Below are positions 33,973-46,683 of a stretch of DNA of 64,000 bases, piece after piece. A model generated the notes under the pieces. The model did no database searches. It had not been told where the DNA came from and saw nothing but the letters and a program-made list of their open reading frames with translations. How positions within the stretch are numbered: position 1 is the first letter of the stretch; every line of letters starts with the position of its first letter. A program made the translations under genes and the position numbers. Source of the DNA: Cepaea nemoralis (taxonomy: Eukaryota; Mollusca; Gastropoda; Stylommatophora; Helicidae); the NCBI GenBank assembly GCA_014155875.1, contig JACEFZ010001343.1:248001-312000 (forward strand). The letters are read 5' to 3'.

Positions 33973-35329
33973 TATATTCTCATTGCGACAAATGCAAGAA
34001 AAATGCAGTGAACAGAATCAACCACTGTTTATTGCCTTCATCGACCTCACAAAGGCATTTGATTTGGTCAGTCGTGAGGGTCTGTTCAAGGCACTAAAGA
34101 AGATTGGCTGCCCACCAACTCTTCTGTCCATTGTGGAATCGTTCCACACAGGCATGAAGGGTATAATCAAGTTTGATGGTGCAACTTCTGAAGAATTTGA
34201 AATCAAGAGTGGAGTTAAGCAAGGTTGTGTACTAGCTCCCACCCTCTTTGGAATATACTTTTCACTTCTACTGAAATATGCATTTCGTGATCAGGATGGT
34301 GGTATATACATTCACTCACGCTCAGATGGCGGCCTCTACAATGCTCAGAGATTGAAGGCTAAGACCAAAATTAGGAGGGTACTGATCAGAGAGTTGCTTT
34401 TTGCAGATGATGCTGCAGTTACGACCCACTCTGAGGAAGAATTGCAATGTCTACTATCTGCATTCTCCAATGCTTGTTCTGAATTTGGTTTAACAATTAG
34501 CAAAAAGAAGACACAGATTATGTCACAAGGTGCACATGAGGTACCATCAATCTTTATTGACGACGCCGAACTAGAGATAGTAGACCATTTTACATATCTA
34601 GGATCAGTGGTAAATAGCAAATTATCCCTAGATCAGGAAATCAACACCCGGATTGGTAAGGCAGCAACAACAATGAACAGGTTAAGAAAAAGAGTCTGGG
34701 AGAACAGGAAGCTTACTGCCAAAACTAAAGTCCTTGTCTATCAAGCCTGTGTCCTTAGTACTCTTCTCTATGGCAGTGAAACCTGGACAACTTACTCACA
34801 CCAAGAGAACAATTTAAACAGCTTTCATATGCGGTGTCTGCGAAGAATTCTTGGTATTAAGTGGCAAGACAAAATCACAAATACTGAAGTATTGGAAAGA
34901 TCAGGTTGTGTGACAGTTTATTCCATGCTCAGTCTTCGTAGACTTAGATGGATAGGACATCTTAGGAGGATGGATGATGGTAGAATACCAAAGGATATCT
35001 TTTTTGGTGAATTACAGATGGGTAAGAGATCTCAGGGTCGGCCTCTACTACGATACAAAGATGTGTGTAAGCGGGACATGATTGATACAGGCATTGATAA
35101 TGCTCATTGGGAGCAAGTCGCCGCTGAACGTGTTGCATGGAGGGCAAATATCAGAAATGGAATAAAGTCAAAGGAGAAAATTATTGCAGAAAAGTCACAC
35201 ACCAAGCGTTTGAGACGTAAGATGGTGCATGATGGTGGAAATGACCACGTGTTCACATGCACCCACTGTGAACGGACATTTACAGCGCAAATTGGCCTTA
35301 TCAGTCACACTCGCTACCGCCATAGTTAA
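33973..35329 (+). CDS. LINE-Z reverse transcriptase with C-terminal C2H2 finger, 5'-truncated
   Basis: An uninterrupted frame covering most of an RT. From the first in-frame ATG (33983) it is 448 residues, and the frame is already coding at 33973 (IFSLRQ). RT blocks: FIDLTKAFD (residues 20-28), SGVKQGCVLAPTLFG (about 76-90), LLFADDAA with the catalytic Asp pair (about 138-145) and FTYLGSVV. The thumb has YGSETWTT. The C-terminus has FTCTHCERTFTAQIGL and HTRYRH, a CX2CX12HX4H zinc finger (about 422-446). Endonuclease and RT fingers are missing, so this is a truncated copy that happens to be open, not a host gene. Clade unassigned. Confidence 0.9.
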
Positions 35330-35786
35330 AAGTTATTATGCCTTTTTAGAGCACAAACTATCGTCTGTCAAGACGGCAAGGTGCCAATGAGTGAGATATA
35401 TATAGGTAGCAGCGTAGACAAAAAGGGTGGAAGAGATAAAGATATAAGAATGCGAATACAGAAAGCTATAAGGGCATTTAAATCATTGTGAAATTTATGG
35501 AAGTCAAGAGAAATGCTATCTAGCATCAGACTTAGAATATTAAATTATAATGTTAAATCAGCACTACTGTGTAGATCATAACATGGACAACGATTAAAAC
35601 TATTACAGCAGATTTCTAGCATTCACTAATTGATGTCTGCTCAAACTAGAAGAAATCTGACAGAATCACTCATGTGGAGCTCACGGAGAGAACTAGACAA
35701 ATACCCGCGAACAAAAGGGCAAAGAAAAGATAATGGCGCTGAATAGAGCATACACTGAAACAACTTAAGAGTAGTATACCATAAAC
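35330..35786 (+). pseudogene. LINE-C RT thumb fragment
   Basis: Degenerate RT segment: LGSSVDKKGGRDKDIRMRI, LRILNYNVKSALL, RRELDKYPRTKGQRK. It continues beyond the S5 insert at 35930, giving one element interrupted once. Several stops. Confidence 0.75.
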
Positions 35787-35929
35787 CCGGGAAGGTTAAC
35801 TCGGTCAACAAATGCCCTCAGATGTCGGATGTGTCGGCCTAACGGCGCAAGAACGCAGCTCTGCTGTAAACAGGAACAACGCAATGGCGTCCGAAAAAAA
35901 ACTCTCTGCATGAACACAGAAGAAGAAGT
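35787..35929 (+). mobile_element. Short S5 element inside LINE-C
   Basis: About 143 bp starting CCCGGGAAGGTTAACTCGG, with TCGGATGTGTCGGCCTAACG, ending in (AAG)n. Flanks share a short GTATA or AGTATA, consistent with a target-site duplication in the LINE sequence. It starts at the same point as the copy at 19782. Confidence 0.85.
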
Positions 35930-36120
35930 ATAGCTAGAAAGGCCTTTGTCTGGAATACACGTGGCGAAAACAAAAATAAATAAAGGAAGGAAGACCTAAC
36001 AACGCACAGAGAAGAGATGTTAATAATATGAACAGAGCTGCATGGGGTAGCTACAGATAGAATGGTTCGGAGTGAGTTGTGTGAGATTTTAGAACCCAAG
36101 TGGGGGTGGGGGGGGGGGGA
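35930..36120 (+). pseudogene. LINE-C C-terminus with poly-G end
   Basis: Continuation of LINE-C: WNTRGENKNK-like, KEDLTTHREEM, then VRSELCEILEP at the GLCPSG position. G tracts (GGGGG, T, then 12 G) occur where other copies have AGTGGGGTCGG or AGCAGGGGA. Confidence 0.7.
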
Positions 36121-36330
36121 GTGAAGGTTAAAGGAAGAGAAGAAGATACCATCATAATATTTAATATTCTTTGTACTTTCCCCAGAAGCCACATGTCTAC
36201 TGCCATTAGAGGCTTCTTAGTCTGTGTGCTTATTGTCCATGTTTTACATGCATACAACAATATTGGTTCCAGATAGCACTTGAACACTCACTCCTTTTCT
36301 GCGACAGCTCCCGTGGAGATAATACATTGA
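36121..36330 (-). pseudogene. LINE-E RT thumb fragment
   Basis: Reverse-strand segment: KCYLEPILLYACKTWTISTQ, then LMAVDMWLLGKVQRIL. Matches the YIEPVLLYGCEAWT to KMQRI region of LINE-E. Very short and dead. Confidence 0.75.
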
Positions 36331-36585
36331 AACCTGGTCTGGAGAAGTCTCTACACCAACATCACTCAGGTAGATTCAAGGCCTTTTTCATTGCTGGTAC
36401 CACATAAATGCCGGTACGTTGGACTAAGAAAAACTAAAACCCAGTCTACCAGCGTATTGTCGTCTATCAACCATCCAGCCAATCCAATCGGTGTACAATT
36501 CATGAGAGGATAACTACTCCAGGAAGTTCGCCGCTAAATTGTCATGGTTATTTCTCTTTCTTCACGTTTATCGCCTTTCATTTTG

Positions 36586-36719
36586 TACAGGGTGTATTTG
36601 TAATGAATGTGCAGTGTTTGGAAATATTGCCGGTCCAAGTTTTGTATTTACCTATTATATTGCATAAACTTTACTGAGGGTGAATACAAAACTTACAGTC
36701 ATTAAAAATACAACCTATA
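36586..36719. mobile_element. MITE with long inverted repeats, copy 2
   Basis: Same family as 25200-25361: TACAGGGTGTATTTGTAATG, GAAATATTGCCGGTCCAAG, ACCTATTATATTGCATAAAC, end ATTAAAAATACAACCTATA. The right inverted repeat is partly deleted. Confidence 0.82.
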
Positions 36720-37207
36720 TTTGTTTGCTGGGGAAGGCTAGTTCCCGCAACGTCCTGCATTTTTCATAATTCTGTTCTGTAAAGCTGCATTACTTTGTGT
36801 TATTTTATATTGTTTTCATTTCGCACAGCGCGGCTAATTTGTATAACAATGACAATGCTGGGGGAAAGTAAAGTCTTGAGGGTCGACTTCACTGCACTGG
36901 CTTTTATCCAATCTGGCTCGGTCTCTGTCTGCAGAACGGAAAGCCGCTTGCATAGAGCATCACATGGCGCACGAACTCTGTGAACAGCTGTGACTCTCTG
37001 GAGTTTCCAGAAAATTTGCACTCGCGGTCTCGCCGACGCAGTCCGGAGAATTAATTCAAGACCTTGAGAGCGTGAAGGAGGCGGCTTAACCATTTCGTCA
37101 TTGAGAGACACCCAGAAGGCAAAGAATTGGGGGGGGGGGGGGGGGTGGAGAAGCAGGCAGAGATAATAAAATAAGTATACAAACGGTTAGAAGAGCTTTC
37201 ATGTTCA
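36720..37207. other. Unassigned sequence with poly-G tract
   Basis: Contains a 17-G run at 37129-37145; otherwise nothing recognised. Short frames have no motifs. Confidence 0.45.
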
Positions 37208-37440
37208 TAAATTCCACTGCGCTGATGACGAGGTAGCGTTTTCAACCCCTACAACGGTCAGCTGGACTAAAGTGTTGACTTCTCGTCCTTGACTTTGGGA
37301 CGTAAATTACAAGTACCTCAGAAGTCGGAGTGAGTTCGCCTGATCCTCACACAAAATCAGTCCCCTGCACTCCCCAGTAGTGGCAACTTCTAGAAGTAGC
37401 ACGTGTATGGACTGTGCTTGAGTTCAAAGTGAGTGAGCGG
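37208..37440 (+). mobile_element. SINE S4 copy
   Basis: B-box-like TTTTCAACCCC, body ACTAAAGTGTTGACTTCTCG, ACAAGTACCTCAGAAGTCGG, end GTAGCACGTGTATGGACTGT and TTGAGTTCAAAGTGAGTGAG. An internal gap follows TCGCCTGAT. Confidence 0.85.
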
Positions 37441-37524
37441 GAAAAAAATAGCACTCGGGAATTTATGTGTCAAAGAAAATTAAACTTGGCACCAAACTTA
37501 GAATATTTAACTCCAATGTTAAAT

Positions 37525-37893
37525 CGGTCATCGTCATCACGTGCCATGCCGGTAAGCGTGGGCGGTCATGTTTTGCCATCTCACTCGATCACCAGAGTCT
37601 TGGATCAGTTCAGTATTTTTGTCACGACCATACGACGTGGCCAAGACATCCAGGTATTTACTTCTCTGCCCTCCCCTTGGTCTCTTCTCTTCGATCTTGC
37701 CAGTTGTCAACAAGTTCTCCAATTCTCTCATAACATGCCCAAACATTTTTGACTGTCTACGTCTAATGTCTCTAATCAGTTTACCATCTCCATTTGTTTC
37801 TTGAAGGAATTGTTTATTGGTTCTTCTGTCTGTCCATTGTATTCTTTGCATTTTCCTCAGAAATCACATTTCCACAGCCATCAGATGTTTTTC
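37525..37893 (-). pseudogene. LINE-E RT C-terminus, 3' part of a split copy
   Basis: Reverse strand: MQRIQWTDRRTNKQFLQET, RRRQSKMFGHVMRE, GQRSKYLDVLA and the stop-ending RWQNMTAHAYRHGT at about 37540. The gene continues at 39498 after a 1.6-kb insertion; 37883-37893 is duplicated at 39498-39508. Conserved relative to 17745-18332. Confidence 0.9.
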
Positions 37894-39497
37894 CTCCCCC
37901 GATGTGTCTCCACATTGTCGTGGTGGGGAGCTTGCGTGTCCCATTGACCCCATCTGCTTGCCAATGGATGAAAACTACATATCGGACAGCTTATGGGATA
38001 TGGGCCAGACTAAGAGTGACACAACCTGCTGCTCTGCAGGTAGACTGAGGATAACAGTCAACAGATTAAATCAGGTACACGAAGGCAGAAGACCTTGGTC
38101 CGGACAATACTCTAAGGCTCTCTGTCGAGGGCTGTGGCTGAAAGCTTCTAAGCCATAAACCCTCGGATCTGAGAGCCGGGCCGATACCCACCTACCGAAA
38201 AATAGAGGTGAGATACTGAGCAAGCTACATGCTCAGGTCTGATACATGTTCGAAGGCTCTCAGCTGGGGATATGAGAGATCCCCGGATGAGAGGGCCAGG
38301 CCGTTTCTCGTTCACTGCTGCACGGAGCTAAGGTGCTGAGCCGACAGCACATGTAGCCTACCTCGTGAGCGAGTACAAAAAGTCAGAATAGTGATTCAGT
38401 CGAAGGAAATGGTTACGAAAACTGTCTGTATCTAACTCATAGAGAGTGTAGACAAAAGTGGAAAAACGTCTCAATAACACGAAATGGAACGCACGGCGAG
38501 CGAACCCATTGCACGGTCCGAAGTCAAAAGCAAAAGCTTACCGAGTGGATGTCGCCCGCAGTCTGAAGTGAGAAACTAAAGCAGCCATGAGCAGGACGTG
38601 GCAACTCCTCGGGTGAGCCCAGTCTCAGAGCAATATGTGCCGGCTCTGCAATTATGGAAGCCTCCTTGAATAGCGAGGGAATGCCCTTGGTCTGCCCCTG
38701 CCTTCCCTTGAGGGTTGACCATGATGTCGTTGACCGTTCTATCTTGACCAGCTGAGATGTGGGCGGCATCACAACAATAACTCTAACGTGCCTCGAAACC
38801 CGAGGAAGGCTAACCTCAACAAAAAAAAAAATGCCCGCCGAAGCCGGAAGTGCCGTCCTACGGGTGGCAGAATAAAAATGGGCACTACGCATTTACGTCC
38901 GAGTGAAATGTCTCGTCCGAATGTCTCTCGTGCTAGGAACAGCTCTGACTACCTAGTTTCCGAATGCCGCTCTTGTTCGGAACAGCTCTGACTAGGTAGT
39001 TTTCCGAATGTCCGTCGTGCCTGGAACAGCTCTGAAGGACACAAAGACAAGCACATGTCCGAACCGAAAACTCGCTGAGTGGATACCGTCTGCAGACTTG
39101 TCTGGTTTGTGCGGGAACGGCCCGTGGTGAAGGAAAGCCCAATATATTGAAGTGAGGATTTAAAGCAGCCATGAGCAGGACGTGACGATTCCCTCGGTGA
39201 GCCCAGCTATGTGTCGGCCCTGGAACTATGGAAGCAACCTTGGATGGCGGAAAATGCTATGGACTGTCCCTTCCTTCCTTTGAGGGATGACCGTTGTCTT
39301 CGACCGTTCCAACTTGGCAAGCTGGGTTGTAGATGGCACCACAAAAGTGAGAGTCTCCCAGGAATGCTACCTGGTCAAAAAAGCACGCTATAGTCGGATG
39401 TTTCGGTCTACGGGTTTCGGCCCAAGGGCGCATAACAGACACACCGCAATCACATCTGAAAAAACACTCCGGATGAACGCAAAGAAGAAGAAGAAGA
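37894..39497 (+). mobile_element. 1.6-kb non-autonomous retroelement, copy 1
   Basis: About 1604 bp bounded by AGATGTTTTTC at 37883-37893 and 39498-39508, which splits LINE-E. The 5' end is CTCCCCCGATGTGTCTCC followed by TCGTGGTGGGGAGC; the 3' end is CTCCGGATGAACGC plus (AAG)n. No long frame or RT motif. Two related modules of about 580 bp lie in tandem: GCAGCCATGAGCAGGACGTG occurs at 38581 and 39165, each followed downstream by an S5-like block. The AAG tail and 11-bp duplication indicate retroposition in trans. An inverted copy is at 61960-63631. Confidence 0.88.
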
Positions 39498-40160
39498 AGA
39501 TGTTTTTCAGCTTGTCTGCTCATTGTCTACCCTCATCATCCATACAAAAGTACAGGTTCTATATAGCACTGCAACACTCTTTTTCTCGTTTCAATTGATA
39601 TCTTTTTATTGGTCAGTATGTTTTTCATCTTGTAAAGGGCTACCTTCGCAATGGCAATTCTTGTTCTAATTTCTTCAAGGCATCTTCCATCAGATGTTAT
39701 GACTGTTCCAAGATAACTGTACCGATTCACTTGTTTAAGAATATGCCAATTTACTTGTATATTACATTGTGGTGTTTCCTTCTTCTCAGTGACGACCATA
39801 ATCTGTGTCTTTTTACAATTCAATGCTAACCCTAGTTATTCACTGTGTGCAACAATCGCATATACTAAATCTATTAAATGTTGCTGGTCCTGTTCATTGT
39901 CTGCAATCAAGTGTGTGTCATCTGCATATCTAATGTTAGTGATGGATCGTCCCCCAATGTTGATTCCTTCCATATCTTCTATATTTCTGAAAATATTTTC
40001 ACTGTACAGAGAAAAAAAAAAGATCTTGAGACATTACATATCACTGTCTCACACCTCTCTTAATAGGCTGATATTGATCTACTTCATTATTAATCTTGAT
40101 GGCAGTTTGTTGTTTCCAATATATGTTTTAATTAGTCTAAGGTCTTTCCCATTAATTTGT
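39498..40160 (-). pseudogene. LINE-E RT palm/thumb, middle part
   Basis: Reverse strand from 40160 down: GKDLRLIKTYIGN-like, INIGGRSITNIRYADDTHLI with the catalytic YADD, NCKKTQIMVV, NRYSYLGTVITSDGRCLEE and YIEPVLLYG. Stops occur between RT blocks. Flanked by the 1.6-kb insert on one side and SINE S2 on the other. Confidence 0.9.
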
Positions 40161-40402
40161 GGGCTCTGTGGCGAAGTAGTCAAGCCGTTTGACTCGTGCT
40201 CCGAAGGTTGTGGGTTCGATTACGGGCCGCACCCTTTGGTTTACGAGTTAAATGTTTCAGAGACTCCTGTGGGTCGTCGCTAAAAGCTACGGAGTTTTTG
40301 CTTTGTGCGACACTTTCCGTGCTGCGGAAAGAGACCGAGCCATATGGGATAAGACCCGGTGCAATGAAGTCGACCCTGTCGACTTTTAAGCGACTTTTTT
40401 TT
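40161..40402 (+). mobile_element. SINE S2 with 9-bp target-site duplication
   Basis: Between TTAATTTGT at 40152-40160 and 40403-40411, inside LINE-E and opposite to it. Head CTCTGTGGCGAAGTAGTCAAG in two runs, B-box-like GGTTCGATTACG, end CGACTTTTAAGCGAC plus a T run. Confidence 0.95.
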
Positions 40403-40835
40403 TTAATTTGTAGATCTGCAAGCATCTCCATCATGCTGACATGTCTCATTTTATAGAAAGCCTTTGTGTAGTCAATAAAGCAAAGATGTAAGTCTTTGTT
40501 TACTTCTATAGAACTTTCAGTTAATGTTCTCAGCATATCATAGCATGTACTGTACCCTTGCCTTCTACAAACCCATATTGTTCTTCTATTTCTGGCAGTA
40601 TTTTCATTCCTAACTCTTTGCATGATAATTCTCAGCAAAATCTTCGTGATGTGGCTCATTATACTAATTGTTCGATGTTGATCACATTCTAAGGTTCCTG
40701 ATTTCTTCGGGAATGCAATAAATATAGAATTATATAATTCATGAGGTATATCTCCAGTATCATATATTGCGTTGTCAGAAACATGTAGAACGATTAAAGG
40801 AATTACTAATAACCTACAAATATGTATTTTAATAT
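40403..40835 (-). pseudogene. LINE-E RT fingers, 5' part of a split copy
   Basis: Reverse strand from 40835 down: DTGDIPHELYNSIFIAFPKK, HRTISIMSHITKILLRII, then RRTIWVCRRQGYSTCYDML and FIDYTKAF. These are RT blocks 1-3. The 5' end is truncated, so the endonuclease is absent. Confidence 0.88.
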
Positions 40836-41120
40836 TTAATCCACTGGAGCCCTACGCGTGTCAGTCTTTCCATGCAAGGACACAGAATCAGATGAGAACA
40901 TTTAATTAGTTTAATAGTTTAATATTGTCATAGTGTGTTTCATGTAGGTTTGTGTTGGTTTGTATTTGTTTGTCCTGTGCTGACGAAGACTTTGGCCGCA
41001 ACGTCCAATTTGTCTCTTGTAGTCGTGTTTTAGTAAAGCTCACAATCTAATTCTCGTTTTTTTGGGTGATTCATTCATTACAAATATGTATTAACCGGTG
41101 CGTGCGTAGAACAGTGGGAA
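40836..41120. other. Unassigned sequence
   Basis: Includes GCTGACGAAGACTTTGGCCG then CAACGTCC, a motif type seen at the ends of some Penelope-like and other repeats, but nothing else supports an element. Confidence 0.4.
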
Positions 41121-41470
41121 TGCAGTGATTTGAAAGAACCATCAACGAAGAGTCCACGAGAGAACTAAAATTCCTGGCCATCAAGCGGTGAGGAAAAGAC
41201 ACTGGCGCTGGGTGGGACACACATTGTTAAAACCTAAGGATAATATAACTAGACACTCCCTGGTCTGGAACTCAAACGGCGAAAGAAATAGTGGAGTACA
41301 TAAAACACAAGGAGAAGAGTATTAAAGACAGAGATTAATAATATTAGGGGACACGGAAAGAGCTGCAAAGATGGCAGATGGGAAGGCTTGGCGCGAGTTG
41401 TTTGAGGGTCTTTGCCCCAGTGGGGTCGGGGGGGGGGGGGGTGTACATGGCAAAAGCAGAAGAAATGGAG
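41121..41470 (+). pseudogene. LINE-C C-terminus
   Basis: Forward tail: STRELKFLAIKR-like, RHWRWVGHTL, SLVWNSNGERNSG, then ADGKAWRELFEGLCPSG at 41371-41425. A 14-G run (41428-41441) follows the GLCPSG codons. Stops upstream. The clearest copy of this C-terminal type in the window. Confidence 0.8.
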
Positions 41471-41520
41471 TGTATAACATCGTAAGGAGCCTGTGTATGC
41501 AACAATTAAATAAAAATAAG

Positions 41521-41752
41521 CCTGTCTCTCTGGCCTATGAGTTAACGTCTTTCTATGTAATCCCGTATATTCTCGTGAGTAACATAACCTGCGCGAGAAT
41601 CGGTAGCGGTTCTCACCGCGTTGGTAACTTACAGTGTATGTGAGCCGGTCGCTCAGAAAGCAATGGCAAACTACTGAGCGTAATATTGACTAGTACATCA
41701 ACAGCAGTTGAAAAATGCTGGTGTTGACTGCAACGTCCTGTAAGGGATATGC
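41521..41752 (+). mobile_element. SINE S1b copy
   Basis: Head CTCTCTGGCCTATGAGTTAAC, in two runs, then ATTCTCGTGAGTAACATAAC and AGCCGGTCGCTCAGAAAGC, core CAATGGCAAACTACTGAGCG, end CGTCCTGTAAGGGATATGCG. Same subfamily as 22081-22318. Confidence 0.82.
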
Positions 41753-41830
41753 GAAAAAAAGCATATACACGCTATGTCGTACATTGGCCACACGCTTGCA
41801 TGCCGGCCCTACGGTAATGTGTTCGAATCC

Positions 41831-43690
<1,860 letters not shown>

Positions 43691-43915
43691 TCTTCTTCTT
43701 CTTCTTGCTAGCAGTGCACATCATGTCCCTTCTGTTGGCGATCAACAGTTGGCAATAGACCTAAGTTTCGTGTACCTTTGGGTCTGGGCAGATTAACTAG
43801 GCCTCTGTCACAAATGGCGTCTGTGCAGCGTAACCTTTTTAAAGCAATGCATTTAATAAGTGCTTTGTCTGAGTTAAAATCTGACACATGAATACAATTA
43901 TTTTCTATCAAACCC
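43691..43915 (-). mobile_element. Possible retroposed fragment with (AAG)n tail
   Basis: Reverse-strand sequence ending in (GAA)n at 43691-43706, preceded by AGGGACATGATGTGCACTGC. The tail resembles that of S5-type retroposons. A 67-codon frame here has no recognised domain. Weak call. Confidence 0.35.
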
Positions 43916-44737
43916 TATTATTTCAATTCGTAAAGAGGAAAGGAAAGATATAATCCTTCTTTCAGCTCCTTAGATTTCGAATAGGCAGAAATAAATACAT
44001 TTTCAAGCGAGGTGGTGGTTCGTGTGCACAAACTGGCTTGTGTTTGCAGAAAGCATTTTACAACAGTTTTGATGAAAAGCATCAAAGTGCGTTTGAAATT
44101 TCACCTCGTATAAGTTTCTGTGATAGATTATTGTAGTATGCACATAGTAAAGCTAACAGATGTAGTGAAGAACTTCAGAGTTTGCAGTTTTGAGAAAGTG
44201 TGAGATTGTTAGTTTTGCCCGGGAAAAGCTCGGTGTAGCTAGAAGGTTGCAATCGACCATTTTTCACTTCAGAGATTTATTTTACAATTACTACATTTAA
44301 TTTTGACGCACAACACTGGATACCTCTGTTACACACATCTGGGTATCACATTGTCCTGAGGATTCACAAGCTTACCTCGGGTTTCGGATCAAACTGCCGT
44401 TCTTTAATGTAAAATACAGGTCACTTTCGCTCTCTGACCGGTCGTCAGGGCTGAAGATTGAGGAATGCGCGGGTTTTGCGAAATGAACGCTGTCACAGGT
44501 CAAAGGTATATCACGTGACCCGCTCCTTCCACTAATATGCTTAGTTGTAGACGCTGTAATTTCCAAAAATAGCCGACATCTGTCTATCTCGAGTGTCAAG
44601 TTGTGTTCGATTCTCAATGGTGCGGTCAATTGTATGTTGTTCTCTGTAGTTGGTGCGAAAATGTTGACGCACTGTAAAATGATGGTTGGTGATTATGTCA
44701 CAGATACAATAAGAAACAAACATTCAGACAGAGCGAT

Positions 44738-44738
<1 letters not shown>
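43916..44738. other. Apparently unique sequence, possible host regulatory DNA
   Basis: No repeat recognised. At about 44496-44520, AGGTCAAAGGTAT (a direct-repeat nuclear-receptor-like site) lies next to TCACGTGACC (an E-box palindrome). No exon is supported. Confidence 0.35.
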
Positions 44739-44771
<33 letters not shown>

Positions 44772-44776
44772 TATGA

Positions 44777-44815
<39 letters not shown>

Positions 44816-44896
44816 TATGAAAGAAAGAAAGAGATAAGCATAGACAGTAAGACCACACCTACACACATAGATGAACAGATACAATCAGAAACAAAC

Positions 44897-44991
<95 letters not shown>

Positions 44992-45031
44992 CAATAATAA
45001 ACACGCAAACATACATACACACGCGCGCGCG

Positions 45032-45069
<38 letters not shown>
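44739..45069. repeat. (GAAA)n, (GA)n and (CA)n microsatellites
   Basis: (GAAA)n with GTAT interruptions at 44739-44832, (GA)n at 44900-44988, and (CG)n then (CA)n at about 45020-45069. Neighbouring ACAATAAGAAACAAAC-type blocks recur at 44706 and 44880, so part of the cluster is itself duplicated. Confidence 0.95.
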
Positions 45070-45073
<4 letters not shown>

Positions 45074-45110
45074 TCATAAGCAACAAATATACAGGAAGGC
45101 AACCAGATAG

Positions 45111-45515
45111 ACCGATTCAGAGATCACAGATTGTGAGAATTGTATGGATATTTTGCCCTGGCCATGTGGGTGTACGGGGGAATGAACAGGCTGATAGGCT
45201 GGCAGGTAATGCACCGCTTGGTGGTATCTTGCCTATGGACACGGGGGAGATGGTCGTGCGCTTGTGGGACCAGGTGGAGAAGGCGGAGGAACAGATTGAG
45301 AACCCATATGTGGAAAGAATGAGATTGCGGGGGATCGGCAGGGGTTCTGGAAGAATCTCAAAACTGAGAGGGAAGACCAGGAGAACTTTTAATCAGATAG
45401 CGGTGGGAACGATTAGTAGTATGACTCTTCGCTGGCTATTGAACGAGGGGACGGAGCACTTATGGGAATGTCCTGAGTGCAGTGATGTCGGTTCTTAACT
45501 CAACTCAACTCAACT
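45111..45515 (+). pseudogene. LINE-R RNase H C-terminal fragment
   Basis: Forward open frame from 45133 to 45498: RIVWIFCPGHVGVRGNEQAD, RLAGNAPLGG, RGIGRGSGRISKLRGK, TFNQIAVGTISSMTLRWLL, EHLWECPECSDVGS and a stop, followed by (ACTCA)n. It carries the last catalytic region of RNase H (PGHxGxxGNEQAD). 5'-truncated but otherwise unbroken. Confidence 0.92.
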
Positions 45516-45872
45516 CAACAGCTTACCTATTATATCTGCCCAAGTTAAGTTATAAATATAAATGATAGAAGAGAAAAACAAGTCAACATGAATCATCAAC
45601 AAGACAATACCGATTCAGAATGGTATGTTAATTAAATATATGTTTACACAAACGACTGAGAACAGGCCTAGTCTTATCTCATTGAAATAATAGCAACGTC
45701 CACGGACCAAACTATCATCATCCAGTGGCTGTGCAGAATTTTGACCCCAATAACTGTCTTTCGAAATGTCTATCTATAAGCCAGATGTCCTGTCTCTGTT
45801 GCTGTCACTGTACTGTCACTGTCATCTACTCTGCCTATAGTACCTTGGGGTGTAGGGCGGCGGTTTTGATGT
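45516..45872. other. Unassigned sequence
   Basis: Nothing recognised. Confidence 0.5.
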
Positions 45873-46070
45873 GGGGGGGGGGGGGGGGGATGTCTTGAGC
45901 CTGACGAATTAAGGCCGCCTGGCCAGTGCAGTCGCCGCGAACTGTGCAGGTTAGGGTTTTCATTTTGCCCCCGGTAGAAAAAAATAAATCCACACCTTAT
46001 CGAGGATTCGAACCCGGGTCTCCCGAAGGAGAACCCGGCATTATAGCCACCGGGCCAGCCGTTCATCTGT
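45873..46070 (-). mobile_element. SINE S3, reverse copy, with poly-G end
   Basis: From 46070 down: head with GCTGGCCCGGTGGCTATAAT, B-box-like GGTTCGAATCC, GCGGCGACTGCACTGGCC. At the far end a 17-G run on the forward strand (45873-45889) adjoins GATGTCTTGAGCC. Confidence 0.85.
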
Positions 46071-46155
46071 TCCTGTTATGTGTAAATTTATTTGTCGCAT
46101 CGGTTAACCATCCAAGCTGCAGTCTTCTCCTCTACCCCAATAATATCCCTCCAGT

Positions 46156-46442
46156 AGGTCAGCATGGCCGAATGGATAAGAACACGTGTTCTTAAAACAT
46201 CCGGTGTGCTTATGCCGAGTTAAGTGTTTCAGCCTCTATACCGGACAGTTGGACTAAAATGTTGACCTATCGTCCTTGACATTGGAGACGTTGATTACAA
46301 GTACCTCTGAAGTTGGAGTGGGTTGGCCTGATGGCGAGGGATACTGTTAATAGGAAAAGCTAATCTACACGAACAGTTCAGTCCAGCACAACTAGAAGTA
46401 GTGTGTAAGGACTACACTTGAGTTCAAAGCGAGCAAGCGTCC
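46156..46442 (+). mobile_element. SINE S4, full-length copy
   Basis: Head GGTCAGCATGGCCGAATGG (A-box TGGCCGAATGG), CATCCGGTGTGCTTATGCCG, body ACTAAAATGTTGACCTATCG, end TTGAGTTCAAAGCGAGCAAG. With 6322-6608 it sets the family length at about 287 bp. Confidence 0.92.
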
Positions 46443-46559
46443 CTCCACAAATATTGTTTCCATACATTTATATTATTATACACGCTCAAAATATGTAATG
46501 TTCCTCAATTGTATGTGCCTTTAGAATTATTATTTGTAAATATTGAGTTTTTGTTGCAT

Positions 46560-46683
46560 TGTTAGATAGTCGTTAGTCGTGGTTCCAACATCACAGCAAA
46601 TGGTCACCCCCTTAATGCTCCGTTCCTGTGCCAGTGAATATCACACGATGTCCCTCGCCACTCAAGGCGATAAGGAGAGGAGT
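46560..46683 (-). mobile_element. Element S6, 3' fragment
   Basis: Reverse-strand 3' end of S6: ATATTCACTGGCACAGGAAC, GATGTTGGAACCACGAC, near a decayed tail. Abuts LINE-R at 46684. Confidence 0.75.

Noticed and set aside
40975..41015. Hammerhead-ribozyme-like CTGACGA core
   Set aside because: The required GAAA core is GCAA here and the flanking stems do not pair convincingly; no second ribozyme part is seen.
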